The translations under genes and the position numbers were made by a program. Below are positions 45,957 to 55,335 of a stretch of DNA of 64,000 bases, piece by piece (position 1 is the stretch's first letter; every line of letters begins with the position of its first letter). The stretch comes from Mesostigma viride. Taxonomy: Eukaryota > Streptophyta > Mesostigmatophyceae > Mesostigmatales > Mesostigmataceae. The notes beneath the pieces are model-generated. The model was given only the letters and a program-made list of their open reading frames with translations. It searched no databases and had not been told where the DNA came from. The stretch spans positions 177,392 to 241,391 of the forward strand of contig RPFO01001284.1 of assembly GCA_009746045.1 (NCBI GenBank). The letters run 5' to 3'.

Positions 45957-46436
45957 ATGCTTCGTAACACGCGCGGGAGCGGCAGCGGGAGCGGGGCGGG
46001 AGCGGGGGATGGCGGTGGTGAGGCAAGGGCGGATACGGGAGGCCCCGCCAGCGTCGTGCCAGAGGGACAGGCAATCCCAACGGCAGAGGGCGCCAATGGC
46101 AGGAGGGCATCCATCCGGAAGAGGAAGGAGGTGGCACAAGGGGAGGAGCGTGCGGGGTGGCCAACCGACGGCGTGGTGCTGACGGGGGAGGGCCAGGATG
46201 ATGCTGAACGTCAAGGCCCGGGTAAGAGACCACGTGTGCCTGATGCTGGTGTCACTCCACCTGCAGCTAGTGTTCCTGCGCCATTAGCACCGGTAGGAGC
46301 TGCCCGTGTTGGTCTGTACGGCAGTACGGGGTACTCGGTAAAACCCTTGCGTACTGTAAAAATACAGGTAATAATTTTTGCGAGGGGTCAAAAATACGCG
46401 AAAAAATACGCAGTACGGCATACGGGGTATTTTTGA
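45957..46436 (+). CDS. Unrecognised open frame, possibly a retroelement gag-like remnant
   Basis: A 159-codon frame rich in Gly, Ala, Ser and Arg, with a basic patch (RRASIRKRKEV). There is no zinc knuckle or known domain. Its place, upstream of a protease and reverse transcriptase on the same strand, would suit a gag start, but the last 40 codons run through the TACGGGGTAT repeats and are unlikely to be coding. Confidence 0.25.
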   Translation: MLRNTRGSGSGSGAGAGDGGGEARADTGGPASVVPEGQAIPTAEGANGRRASIRKRKEVAQGEERAGWPTDGVVLTGEGQDDAERQGPGKRPRVPDAGVTPPAASVPAPLAPVGAARVGLYGSTGYSVKPLRTVKIQVIIFARGQKYAKKYAVRHTGYF

Positions 46437-46500
46437 AATTGTGCTAAAAAAGTACGGGGTATTATTGAGGCCAAGGCTTAAAGTACGGGGTATTCTAAGG
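46310..46500. repeat. Interspersed TACGGGGTAT direct repeats
   Basis: TACGGGGTA occurs about four times (near 46326, 46421, 46453 and 46485), with related GTACGGCAGTACG and GCAGTACGGCATACG variants between. The spacing is irregular, as in a protein-binding or subterminal transposon array. Confidence 0.6.
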
Positions 46501-46520
46501 ATGTGTGGCCCTGCATCCAA

Positions 46521-48255
46521 CAGTGTTTCTGCTAACGGGCCGCGCGCGGCCACATGTGGCCGCCGGCCGCCGGATTTTGGGGCCCGCGGTCACACGTGGC
46601 CGTCGCATTTCGGTGGCCGCGATCACATGTGGCCGCGGGATTTTCAGTGGTGGCCGCGACCACAGGCCTACAAATAGTCTTGTGACCGTGGTCACTTCTG
46701 GCTGCGGGTTGCACTCAATTGTTAGAGTGCCCATTGGACGGTCAGTTGTAACTTCGAGGGTTGTGCTGAAATTGTCAGAACCAAAATTCCCAAGTACAGA
46801 GAGTTGACTGAACAAAATTCAGCCTTCCTTGGTTTATTGCTGAAATCAGATATTTTCTAGTGACTAGTATCCGCGTTCCGAGGACTGCCTAATAGATTGG
46901 TGCCGACGTTGCCAACCTGGCTCAAGTCTCAGCCATACCTACCTAGAGTCTACTGTAGAGCCTGCACCTCAACGTGCTGCGATGAATTATTGTAGCTGCT
47001 GCAACGGTCGACAGTGCGGCAAAGCCAGTATGGCTGACGATTTCGTAGACATGATGCTAGGTTTTGTTGCTGGATAAAACTTAGTAATTAATATTATCAG
47101 TGGAAACGCATAGCAAATTTAGAGCCGATAGCGGCTAGCCCTGCTTTGGGGGATTTTGCTTGCCTTGGCCTGAAATGCGAACCTGTCGGCTAACGGGACA
47201 TTTAACATGCCCGCGGCCAGCAACAATAGGAAAGAGTCTAGTGCAGGAGCGTCCGCCGCAGGCAGACCTAAAGGTATATTAGCGTGGCTCGTGCCAAAAC
47301 GTACACTTTCTCGGCCACGGTATTTGTCTGAGCCACGATCACCATCTCGATCCTCTCATTCGTCTGGTAAAGCTGGCCGCAGCCTCCCTGGCGATGCCAT
47401 GCCGGAAGCAGTGCCTGATCCGACGCCATCGTCAGGGCGCATCTACCGCCGCCTGGGAATCTGAGTAATGTCGAAGCTAGCCGCAATTCTGAATCTCACG
47501 ATAAGAATAGCGGGACAAGCTCTGGGTCGTCTCTGACACTCACGTCCGCATTCTGACGATATTGCTCGGAATTCAGGTCATGGAAAGCATCGCCGTTTTC
47601 AACCTAGTAAACCTACATAGCACTTGCCAGTTGCCCGGCCAATGGCCAATTGGCCATGCCCTCGAGTTTTGGCCCATGTGGCATGTGTGACTTCACTTCA
47701 TCACTTGTTACGGCGTAATCTAAATCTACTATTGTCGCTAGCTGTTAATTTAATGGTTTGACAGTCCTCAATCCTATCGTGCACATTGGATATCGCACTG
47801 TGCCTTCTGAAGGGAGTGAAGGCTGTAACTGTAGTAATAAGATCAATTCCGGCCTGGATTCATTTGCAGATCGCGTTTTCCGCGGACCGGCACTGAACGC
47901 AAATGGTTTTCACCTTTGCGGCGTGCCAAATCAGAATAGTAATAAGGGCTGTAAGGCCATAAGCCCGTCAGGCATAATATTTGCCTTAACAGTGCCTGCC
48001 ATTATTAATCCACGTCCCACCTAACAATGCCTATATAATGGTATAGCAAACCCGGCCCCCCCCCTCCCCATTCCCCAATACAAAGCCGACCTAGGCTAAG
48101 CACTCAATGGAGTGTATAAGACATCTTGCTTGCAACAAAGCTATGTTGAAAGGTGCGACCGCGGGATTTTGGTGGCTGAGGTCACATTGACCGCAGGATT
48201 TTGGGAGCCGTGGTCACACGCGACCGCAGCCCAAAAACCCTTAGCAGAAACACTG
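46521..48255. mobile_element. hAT-like element with 15-bp inverted ends
   Basis: CAGTGTTTCTGCTAA at 46521-46535 faces its exact reverse complement at 48241-48255. Both ends are followed inward by repeated GGTCACANNTGGCC-like and GGATTTT motifs, i.e. inverted subterminal repeats. CAGTG-type ends with such motifs are common in hAT transposons. I could not see the expected 8-bp target duplication (GCATCCAA against CTGGGCGC), and no transposase is recognisable, so the class assignment is tentative. A short exon-like frame begins at ATG 47207. Confidence 0.5.
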
Positions 48256-48369
48256 CTGGGCGCCCATGCCGGGTGACGTCGAGATCAACGCTGTGGAGGC
48301 TACCAAAGGCAAGCAGGCACGCAGGCCGCTTTCTTTTCAGCAGGCACCCATGTTGCCTGCCGGGCACTG

Positions 48370-49440
48370 TTGCCCGCGTCCTTTTCCATGCCGCTGGCTG
48401 GGGTGCAATCTGCTTTTGAGCATGCGAACCCTGCTGGGCTGGAGCAGCGTAGGCGATTGGCGCCTGTGTACCCAATGCCGTTCATTGTGGACGTACCCAT
48501 GTTTTCAGCACGGCAGGTGGTCGACACCTTCGGGCAGAAGGGGGTTGAGTGGCTGGGGTCGGTTGTGTCCGAGATCCAGTTGTTCGCAGATGGGCATGAT
48601 GTGCGCACCTTGCGCAATTCTGAGTCCGTCACCCACGGGCGTCAGCCGGTAGAAGCCGCAGTGCCCGTGGTGCAAGCGGGAGTGGTCAGCACAAGTAGCC
48701 AGCAGCGCACTAGTGCAGTTCCCCAGGTTCCCACGGTGGTTCCATACCCCAATGGTGAGCCGTCCATAGCGTTCCAAGCAGTTGGAGCCTGTGGAGATGT
48801 ATGGAGCGACATGGTGACATGTCGATCCGTTGGTTGGCGCAGTCAAGCTTGATAGCGGTGCTCAGCCGCTAGTCATCAGCACAGACTTGGCCACCATGCT
48901 GAACCTGACCTACGAGAACGGTGGCTTAGTGGAAAGCCCCGTGTCTGTGTCAGGTTGGCAGGGTCCGGCTAGTAAGCCGTACGCTATGACGGCGGTTAAA
49001 GTCAACGTGATTTTCAATCCGTTGCGCGCCTCTAGCATGACCACCGTGTCCGCGTATGCGCTGGTGGTCAACAAGTGTGGATATTCCGCACTACTGTACT
49101 CGGGGTGGATGTCCTTGCTCGCGCCATGGTTCAGGTGGACTATAGGGCGGAGGAGGCATCTTACATCCCTGATTGGGATGGGGCTGGCCTGAAGCGGGCC
49201 AGTGTGCCGGTCTCATGCTTCAGTTTTTCAGCCGGGGCTGCACGCCTAAACCCTTCCGCGGCTGCGGGCGTGGTGGAGGTCAGCATGGTGGAGGTACGGG
49301 CGGCGGGCTCATCGGCGTGGGACAAGCATCGGACGGTGCTGCCTCAGCCAACGGCGAGCATTGCCAAGATGCGCACGCAGTGGTCGCTGGATGCTGTGAC
49401 GTCCATGCACGCGGCAGCTGGCTATGCGCAATTAAGCGGG
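48370..49440 (+). pseudogene. Retroviral-type aspartic protease region of the gypsy element
   Basis: After a Val/Gln-rich spacer, the frame at 48830 gives VKLDSGAQPLVIS, with the DSG catalytic triad codons at 48851-48859. Later comes NKCGYSALL, and in a shifted frame LGVDVLARAMVQVDY, the usual C-terminal end of the domain. A 1-bp type shift near 49095 separates them. The enzyme would cleave the polyprotein as a dimer. The upstream part is in yet another frame, so the copy is inactive. Confidence 0.75.
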
Positions 49441-49544
49441 TGACTGAAGCCGTCGTCACCGTTCCTCAGATGGCCAGCCATGGCCTCACTTTGGTGCAAC
49501 CGGGTGTCTCGGAGGCCCAAGGTAATTTTTCTGCTGCAATCTTA

Positions 49545-50565
49545 CCGCAGGCCCCTGATTTTGCCAAGGGTGCGGTAGTGTTGTTGGAACTGTTTGCGGG
49601 GATCGGAGGGGGCATTGCAGGCTTTTTGGCCGCAGGCGGCGTGTGCCGTAAACTCATCGCGGTAGAGCCATCGCACAAGGCGCGTCAGGTGTACTTCAGT
49701 CACTGTGGCGTGTTGTCGCGAGAGTATCCCGCGCAGTTTCCGCCCTCAGCATGGCGTGACCCGTTTGGGGAATGTCCTCAAGATATCCGAGCCATCGGTG
49801 AGGTGCAGGTGCAGCAGTTGTTGCGCAGGCATCATGCCATCGACTTGGTAATCGCGGGTTGGGAGTGCCAGGGCCTGAGCCAGGCAGGGCACGGGCGGGG
49901 GCTAGCCGATCCGCGTAGCGCGCTGTTCTGGGAACTGTTGCGTGTGGTGGGACTGTTGCAGTCGCGTCAGCCCCATCCGCCTGCGTATCTGTTTGAGAAC
50001 GTTGTGGCGGGTGACAGCCCACATCAGGCGGTGCGGGAGGACTGGGCTACAATGGTGGCACTCCTGGGGGAGCCCATCGTGTGTGACAACGCAGGGCTGG
50101 GTGGGCTCACGCATCGTTTGCGTGCCTATTGGACCAACGTGGCGTGTGCGACCGGTGTGCAGGCGGTCTTGGGGGCCGTAGCAAGGCAGCATCCGAGTGT
50201 GTCTGCGGAGGTAGCATTGCCTTCCCACCTAGTCACGCAGAAGGTGGATAGCGAGGATCGCCCACCGTATGCACGCGTTAACCGGGTCGGGAGCCCCATG
50301 TGTGCACTGCCGACCCTGCATGGTCAGTTACCAAGGGTCGACAGCATACCGTGATCGGGGTAAGGGTCTCGTTTGGGACACTACCACCGGTCTGTTGGTG
50401 CAGCCACCCGCAGAATTTCGTGAGGCCAGCATGGGTTTTCATGTCGGGGCCTCGGCGCTGCCGGGCGTGCTCGAGAGTGAGCGCTGGTCTTTGATAGGCC
50501 AGGCTATGTCGGTGTTGCAGGTCGGGTATGTGCTGCTTGCATCGGTTGCCGTGCGCCAGTCTGGG
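49545..50565 (+). pseudogene. C5-cytosine DNA methyltransferase domain within the retroelement
   Basis: Motif I is LLELFAGIGGGIAGFLAAGG, the S-adenosylmethionine site. Motif IV is IAGWECQGLSQAG, with the catalytic cysteine codon at 49866-49868 but Glu-Cys instead of the usual Pro-Cys. Motif VI is FENVV and motif VIII is GLTHRLRAYWTN (RxR). In the next frame, after a shift near 50315-50330, come motif IX (REASMGFHVG) and motif X (LIGQAMSVLQVGYVLL). The set covers a complete catalytic domain, and the RxR/YWTN neighbourhood recalls DNMT3-like enzymes. Such enzymes transfer methyl groups to cytosine C5 in DNA. The single frameshift makes this copy non-functional as read, unless it is corrected by frameshifting or is a sequence error. 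Confidence 0.85.
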
Positions 50566-51840
50566 GGGGCGTCCCCAGCCAATCCGCCTCAGCAGGTTGA
50601 GGCGCGTGCAGCCAAACTGAAGCGCCCTGCAGCGACGGGGACTTCATCAGCATGGGGGTGGCGTCTGCGACAGGTGTGGACTATCATTCTCATGACCGCC
50701 CTGCTGACCAGCACCGTGCTGGCCGGCGAGCCCACGCTGCATCGGGTAATACACCGGGCGGCACGCGAGGCTCCGGCGGTGGGTGTCACACCAGGTGTGG
50801 CAGCCTTTTCCTTGTTCCACGACGATGCGGCTAGGGCGCCGCATCTTGAGGCACATGCGGTAGCTGTGGGTGATCCCGCGGATACGCACCCCTGGGCTAT
50901 TGGCGAACACCTTTCTGATGCGCAGCGCTCAGCCATGCTAAAGTGGCTAGGCACTGCAAGGGGGGCCTTCGCTTTCACAAGTGATGAACTGGGGTGTTTC
51001 AATGGTGGGACCATGCGTGTTCCATTGGACACTGACACTCCTTTGTTCCGACGCCAGCATCGCCTGAGTCAGGCCGAGTTGGATTTTGTCGCCGAGCAAT
51101 GCAAGGAGTTAGAGGATGCCGGTATCATCAGGCAATCTTCCTCCAGCTATGCTGCTGCCGTTGTCGTTGCGCCCAAGAAGGACGCTATCACCGGGGCATG
51201 GACGGGTATGCGCATGGCCACCGATCTGCAGTTGCTGAATGCACACACACCCGTGGACCGTTACCCCATTCCACGTGTGGATGCTGTCTTGGATAAGATA
51301 TCTCCTCATGTGAAGTTTGTGTCCTCGCTGGACCTGCGTAGCGGCTTTCATCAGATCGCAGTTGCGTCGGAGGATCAGCGGAAGCTTGCATTCTGGGGGG
51401 GCGGCAATTTGTATGAGTGGGTGCGCATGCCGTTTGGGCACCGCAACGCTAGTGCTGTTTTCCAACGAGCTATGGACAAAGTGCTTGCAGGTCTTCCTTT
51501 CGCCGCTTGTTACATTGATGATGTAATCGTCTTTAGCGCAACATTTGAGGAGCACCTGGCGCACTTGGAGCAGGTTCGCTTGGCTCTCGAGGAGCATAAT
51601 ATGCGGCTGCACCCTGAGAAGTGCAAGTTCGCCCAGCGGACCCTCTCATTCCTTGGTCATCAGATTGTGCCGGGTGGCCGGACGCCTGATGCCGCCAAGG
51701 TCGAATCCATTGCGCAGGCCGCCGTACCCACGGATGTCTCAGGGGTGCGGGCGTATTTGGGTTTGGCTGGCTATTACCGAGGTTACATTGAGAACTTCAG
51801 CAGCAAGGTGAAGCCCTTGACCGAGTTACTCAAGAGTTAA
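50566..51840 (+). pseudogene. Ty3/gypsy reverse transcriptase, ends in a premature stop
   Basis: The frame is continuous with the end of the methyltransferase. It has the pre-RT MRVPLDTDTPLFRRQHRLS, then EDAGIIRQSSSSYAAAVVV, RMATDLQLLNAHT, FVSSLDLRSGFHQIAV, YEWVRMPFGHRNASAVFQRA and CYIDDVIVFS with YIDD (51511-51522). HNMRLHPEKCKFAQRTLSFL and the connection region AYLGLAGYYRGYIENFSS follow. The fingerprint is typical Ty3/gypsy. The frame stops (TAA 51838-51840) just after PLTELLK, where RNase H should start. Reverse transcription of element RNA is the family role. Confidence 0.92.
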
Positions 51841-51890
51841 ATAGTGCCGGAACCTTTTGCCGCCTGAGGCAAATCGGGCCGGAACACTAT
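51841..51890. repeat. 50-bp imperfect palindrome at the reverse-transcriptase break
   Basis: ATAGTG..CACTAT ends enclose imperfectly complementary arms (CCGGAACCTTTTGCC against GGCAAATCGGGCCGG). It starts immediately after the stop codon at the point where RNase H is lost. Confidence 0.7.
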
Positions 51891-51989
51891 TTTGCCCGGA
51901 ATAACCACTTCCGAGCACCCAAGTTAATTCTGAGACAACCTCAGCAATCTCAGTCCCTGCTCGCTGCCCAATTTGGTCCACGACCTCCA

Positions 51990-52241
51990 ACCGCACACAT
52001 CTCGCCGAGTCAAGGACGCCCAGTGTCAGGTTTGTCACCGGGTCGATCAGGCGGAGTCCATGTTATTGTGTGATCAGTGTAACTGTGGTTGGCACATGCA
52101 GTGTTTGCATCCAGTGGTCACCAGCATTCCGGAGGGCGATTGGTTTTGTCCAGTGTGCACCGCTGCGCAGTTTACCTCCCGCAGCTTGACTGCGGTCACC
52201 GCTGCCCTTGTCTTGGTGGGGAGGCCCACACTAAATCACTA
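51990..52241 (+). pseudogene. PHD zinc finger fragment of the gypsy element
   Basis: The cysteine/histidine pattern fits the C4HC3 PHD finger exactly: C-x2-C-x11-C-x2-C-x4-H-x2-C-x14-C-x2-C, with the Trp two residues before the seventh zinc ligand (GDWFCPVC). Positions are about 52024-52158, in the same frame as the reverse transcriptase. PHD fingers read histone H3 tails; in retroelements they may guide integration or bind chromatin. The frame stops at 52239-52241. Confidence 0.82.
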
Positions 52242-53317
52242 ATCGAAAATTACTTGGGAAATGTTGTCTCGGGCTGATGGACATGTGTGCCCCTCAATTG
52301 CGGAGTTAAATTGGATGTATAATTGAATGAAATACATTATTACATTCCATGCATCGATGCTCGAGTCATCGCGATATCTGAATATCTTACATAATTACAG
52401 ACCCATCAATTGGAAGATCAGAAAGCTCCAGTGCATCTGCTCTACGACCGGACGTCTCAATCGTACGTAGTGCTTTCGAGTTATAATTACCCTCAATGTA
52501 TGTCTGGAAAATCCACGTGCAGGCAGTGTCAAATGCATGGTATATGAACTAGTTATGTACATGTCAAGATGATGACAGTCAAGCGAGGCCATACATGTTG
52601 ACGGACAAGTGAGCCTGTAGACCTACGTCGATCCCCAGTTCCTCGATGTCGTGCGCAGCCCCGATATCATCAGATTTCCAATCCCCAACGGCCGTCGGCT
52701 CCGCAAAATCCACGTTCGCGATTAAACAGTGCAACCGCGAGGGCCGTTCTAACTTGTAATCCACCTATATAATGGGCTCCGTCTCGTCACCGTGCGTTCG
52801 CATCAACAGGACAGCCACGGGTGTCGCGACGTCTCGGACGCTGTGCACTACACGCATCATCTCGGTCATCGCAGCCGTCGAGCACGTCACAAGCATCAAT
52901 TATTCTCTGGACGAATTCTCGTGACCGTGTTGATATTAATGTCTGCCAACTTCACGACTGTGAACAGCAGCCTCACGCACGTCCGGTCCATCCGACTCCG
53001 TCAGGCGGTGTTGCGAATGGCGTCCTGCGTGCAAAAACCAGTACATGAAGGACAATAATGTTAGCCCGTTAGACAGATTTGTCTGTGGTTCCGCTTACAG
53101 CAGTACTAATCACCCGTTACGCGGATTTCGGGCAAGTGGGTATCCTCCTACATTACATGTATCCAATTATGGACGGGAGATTTAAAATGGGAAACAAGTA
53201 TCAGCGAACCCAGAATCAAGGTATCCACGCAACGGTTTTGAAGAAACGGCTATGTACATATAGACACAATGAACTGAACAAAACTTTAGTAGCTCACTCG
53301 TCGTTCACTTGTTAGTC

Positions 53318-53437
53318 GTAACGGAGGCAGTCATTCAGTCAGTTTGCAAGTTCAGTTGGCAAGTACGGAAACACACGCAAGTGCGTAACGGAGGCAGTCA
53401 GTCAGTCAGTTTGCAAGTGCAGTTGGCAAGTACGGAC
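53318..53437. repeat. 67-bp tandem duplication
   Basis: GTAACGGAGGCAGTCA and CAGTTTGCAAG..CAGTTGGCAAGTACGG occur twice, 67 bp apart, with small differences. Confidence 0.85.
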
Positions 53438-53738
53438 CACCAACCGCGTGTGTACGTCCATGATATCGCAATATAATCAAGAATAACAGGGAACGGTTAA
53501 TGTATCCTTTACGCAGCTTTTTCGTTCAGGGCATGTTGAAATAACGAAAGTGGGGTCAGGTGTTCGAACCTTCCAAGTGCCGAATTTTTTACGAACCAGC
53601 GCATTCACGAACCTTGCACTGGGGACGCGGTGGACGTGTACCATTACCCCGGCCTAATTCTAGCATTGTACACAAGGGGCGGTGGCTAGCAGTAAAGAAG
53701 GGCATCCTAGTCATAACGCTGGGCAAGTTTAAAAGCAC

Positions 53739-54570
53739 CAACGGCCGTTGAGTAGGAAAAAAAAAGAGCAGGAGAAGAGCACGTCGACGTTTCAACAGCA
53801 AGACAAAAATATTGAACCCCGAGTACCAATGAAAATGCTTTCATGCATGTCCACCCCGACGAGGCACAAATTCATGCATGCCCACCCCGACGAGGCACAA
53901 ATTAATGAACGACAGATTTCTCACCCCCCCCCGGCACATGGAACAAGTGCCATCGCACGCACACACTTTGTAGACAGGAGAGTTTCGAGAGTCCAACGGC
54001 CGTTGGCTCGGAGAAATTGACAGTACACCAGTAAAGACATTAAAATTATCACTTTGTTGTCTTATGTGTGCCGTGTCATTTCCCAAGGTCAAAAGCCGTC
54101 AACTTCTGCACCTCTTGTCCCTCCCACCCGTACGCACTAAGCATGCCCACCTTACACTACCACATGTGGCTCTTGAGAAAACTCCCCCCGACGATGCACA
54201 TGTGCCATTCACGCACACACCTTCAGACAAGGCTATCAGTTTTTCGAAGTCCAACGGCCGTTGGCTCCGAGAAATGCTGTTACAACTCAAAATTACAATG
54301 GTGACATCCACGAGCTAGTGGTACGCCGAACAAGTGCTTGTATGACATATGGCGACTGCCCGTGAGGAAAAGTCCACCACCACACACGGTCAGTTTTTTG
54401 AGTCCAACGGCCGTTGGCTCCGAGAAATGCTGTTACAACGCAAAATTACAATGGTGACATACATGAGCTAGTGGTACGCCGAACAAGTGCTTGTATGACA
54501 TATGGCGACTGCCCGTGAGGAAAAGTCCACCACCACACACGGACAGTTTTTTGACTCCAACGCAAGAACA
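53739..54570. repeat. CCAACGGCCGTTGG palindrome family and 153-bp tandem repeat
   Basis: The 12-bp palindrome CAACGGCCGTTG occurs at about 53742, 53997, 54252 and 54405, mostly followed by GCTCCGAGAAAT. From 54251 to 54556 a 153-bp unit is present twice, and a third, broken start of the unit (CCAACGCAAG) follows at 54557. Confidence 0.88.
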
Positions 54571-54897
54571 GACGTAATGCACACCAAGTGACCAAGTGGC
54601 AAGATAAAGACACCCTTGCCAATCTCTACCCACAAAAACTTAGCCCCGAAATCCGTAGCCCCGAAATCCGTGATTGATTTGTACATTGTAGATGACAATG
54701 CAGCGATCACATGTATTCTGAAACCAACACGTTTTTACCTAGTTATCATGGTAACCAATTTATGGTTACCTAGTTATCCATGGCTAGAAAGTTGTAAATA
54801 CACGATGTGGCCACACACGCCATAGATGAAAATCATAACCAGATCACGCACATGATCATGGAAGGGGACTCTATTGATCTCAAAAAAGAAAGCTCAA

Positions 54898-54956
54898 GAC
54901 ACCCTACACCCTACACCCTACACCCTACACCATACATCCTACAACCTACACCCTTA
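54898..54956. repeat. Degenerate telomere-like (CACCCTA)n tract
   Basis: Four to five perfect 7-bp CACCCTA units followed by degenerate ones (CATACATCCTA, CAACCTACACCCT). The complementary strand reads TAGGGTG, close to but not identical with plant-type TTTAGGG. Confidence 0.7.
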
Positions 54957-54990
54957 ACTCTCCACCCTTAGCTTACGTGACCTTTTTTTC

Positions 54991-55059
54991 GGAGAAATGT
55001 CCGAGTGGAATGCTATGTATGGGGTAACTTTCCCAAGGGTTCGAATCCCTCTTTCTCCA
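54991..55059 (+). pseudogene. tRNA-Ser-like pseudogene lacking the anticodon arm
   Basis: The ends GGAGAAA and TTTCTCC pair as a perfect 7-bp acceptor stem. TGTCCGAGTGG matches the 5' D-arm box (A box) and GGGTTCGAATCCC the T-arm (B box) of serine tRNAs. The total length is only 69 nt, without space for both an anticodon arm and the long variable arm of tRNA-Ser. I read it as a deleted copy or a tRNA-derived element head. Confidence 0.5.
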
Positions 55060-55170
55060 TTAGAGTTTTGTTTAGCTTCTATTCTCGTCTACACATAATT
55101 CACACGAAGTACGCTTGCAAATACTTTATTACTATTTTGTTTGATATACTACACTAATATTATAATTGTT

Positions 55171-55335
55171 GTGTGTGTGTGTTGTTCACGTGTGCGTGTG
55201 TGTGTTGTGTGTGTGTGTGTGTTGTGCGTGTGCGTGTGCGTGTGCGTGTGCGTGTGCGTGTGCGTGTGCGTGTGCGTGTGCGTGTGTGTGTGTATATAAT
55301 TTTTTGTTGTGTGTGTGTGTTGTGTGTTGTACGTG
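55171..55335. repeat. (GT)n and (CGTGTG)n microsatellite
   Basis: TG runs separated by single-base changes, and about ten CGTGTG hexamers at about 55225-55282, leading into the 40-bp minisatellite, whose unit contains a related GTACGTGTGTGTG segment. Confidence 0.93.

Larger units (their letters stand above)
48256..52220 (+). mobile_element. Degenerate Ty3/gypsy retroelement carrying a C5-methyltransferase and a PHD finger
   Basis: Order on the + strand: protease, cytosine methyltransferase, reverse transcriptase, then a PHD finger. RNase H and integrase are absent, apparently removed between 51840 and about 51970. The reading frame changes at least four times (near 48825, 49095, 49430 and 50320), so the element is not active. 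I found no LTR pair in this window, so its true ends are unknown. Similar retroelement-borne cytosine methyltransferases have been reported from a charophyte alga and dinoflagellates. Confidence 0.82.
52242..54980. other. Spacer rich in small repeats, no supported gene
   Basis: No coding sequence is recognised on either strand. Local structures are listed separately (67-bp and 153-bp tandem duplications, palindrome family, telomere-like tract). Confidence 0.5.

Noticed and set aside
49173-49540. Reading the methyltransferase frame from 49173 as its true N-terminus
   Set aside because: The first part of this frame overlaps the end of the protease in another frame and is Gly-rich nonsense. The methyltransferase similarity begins only near 49545, so the upstream part is a frame artefact.
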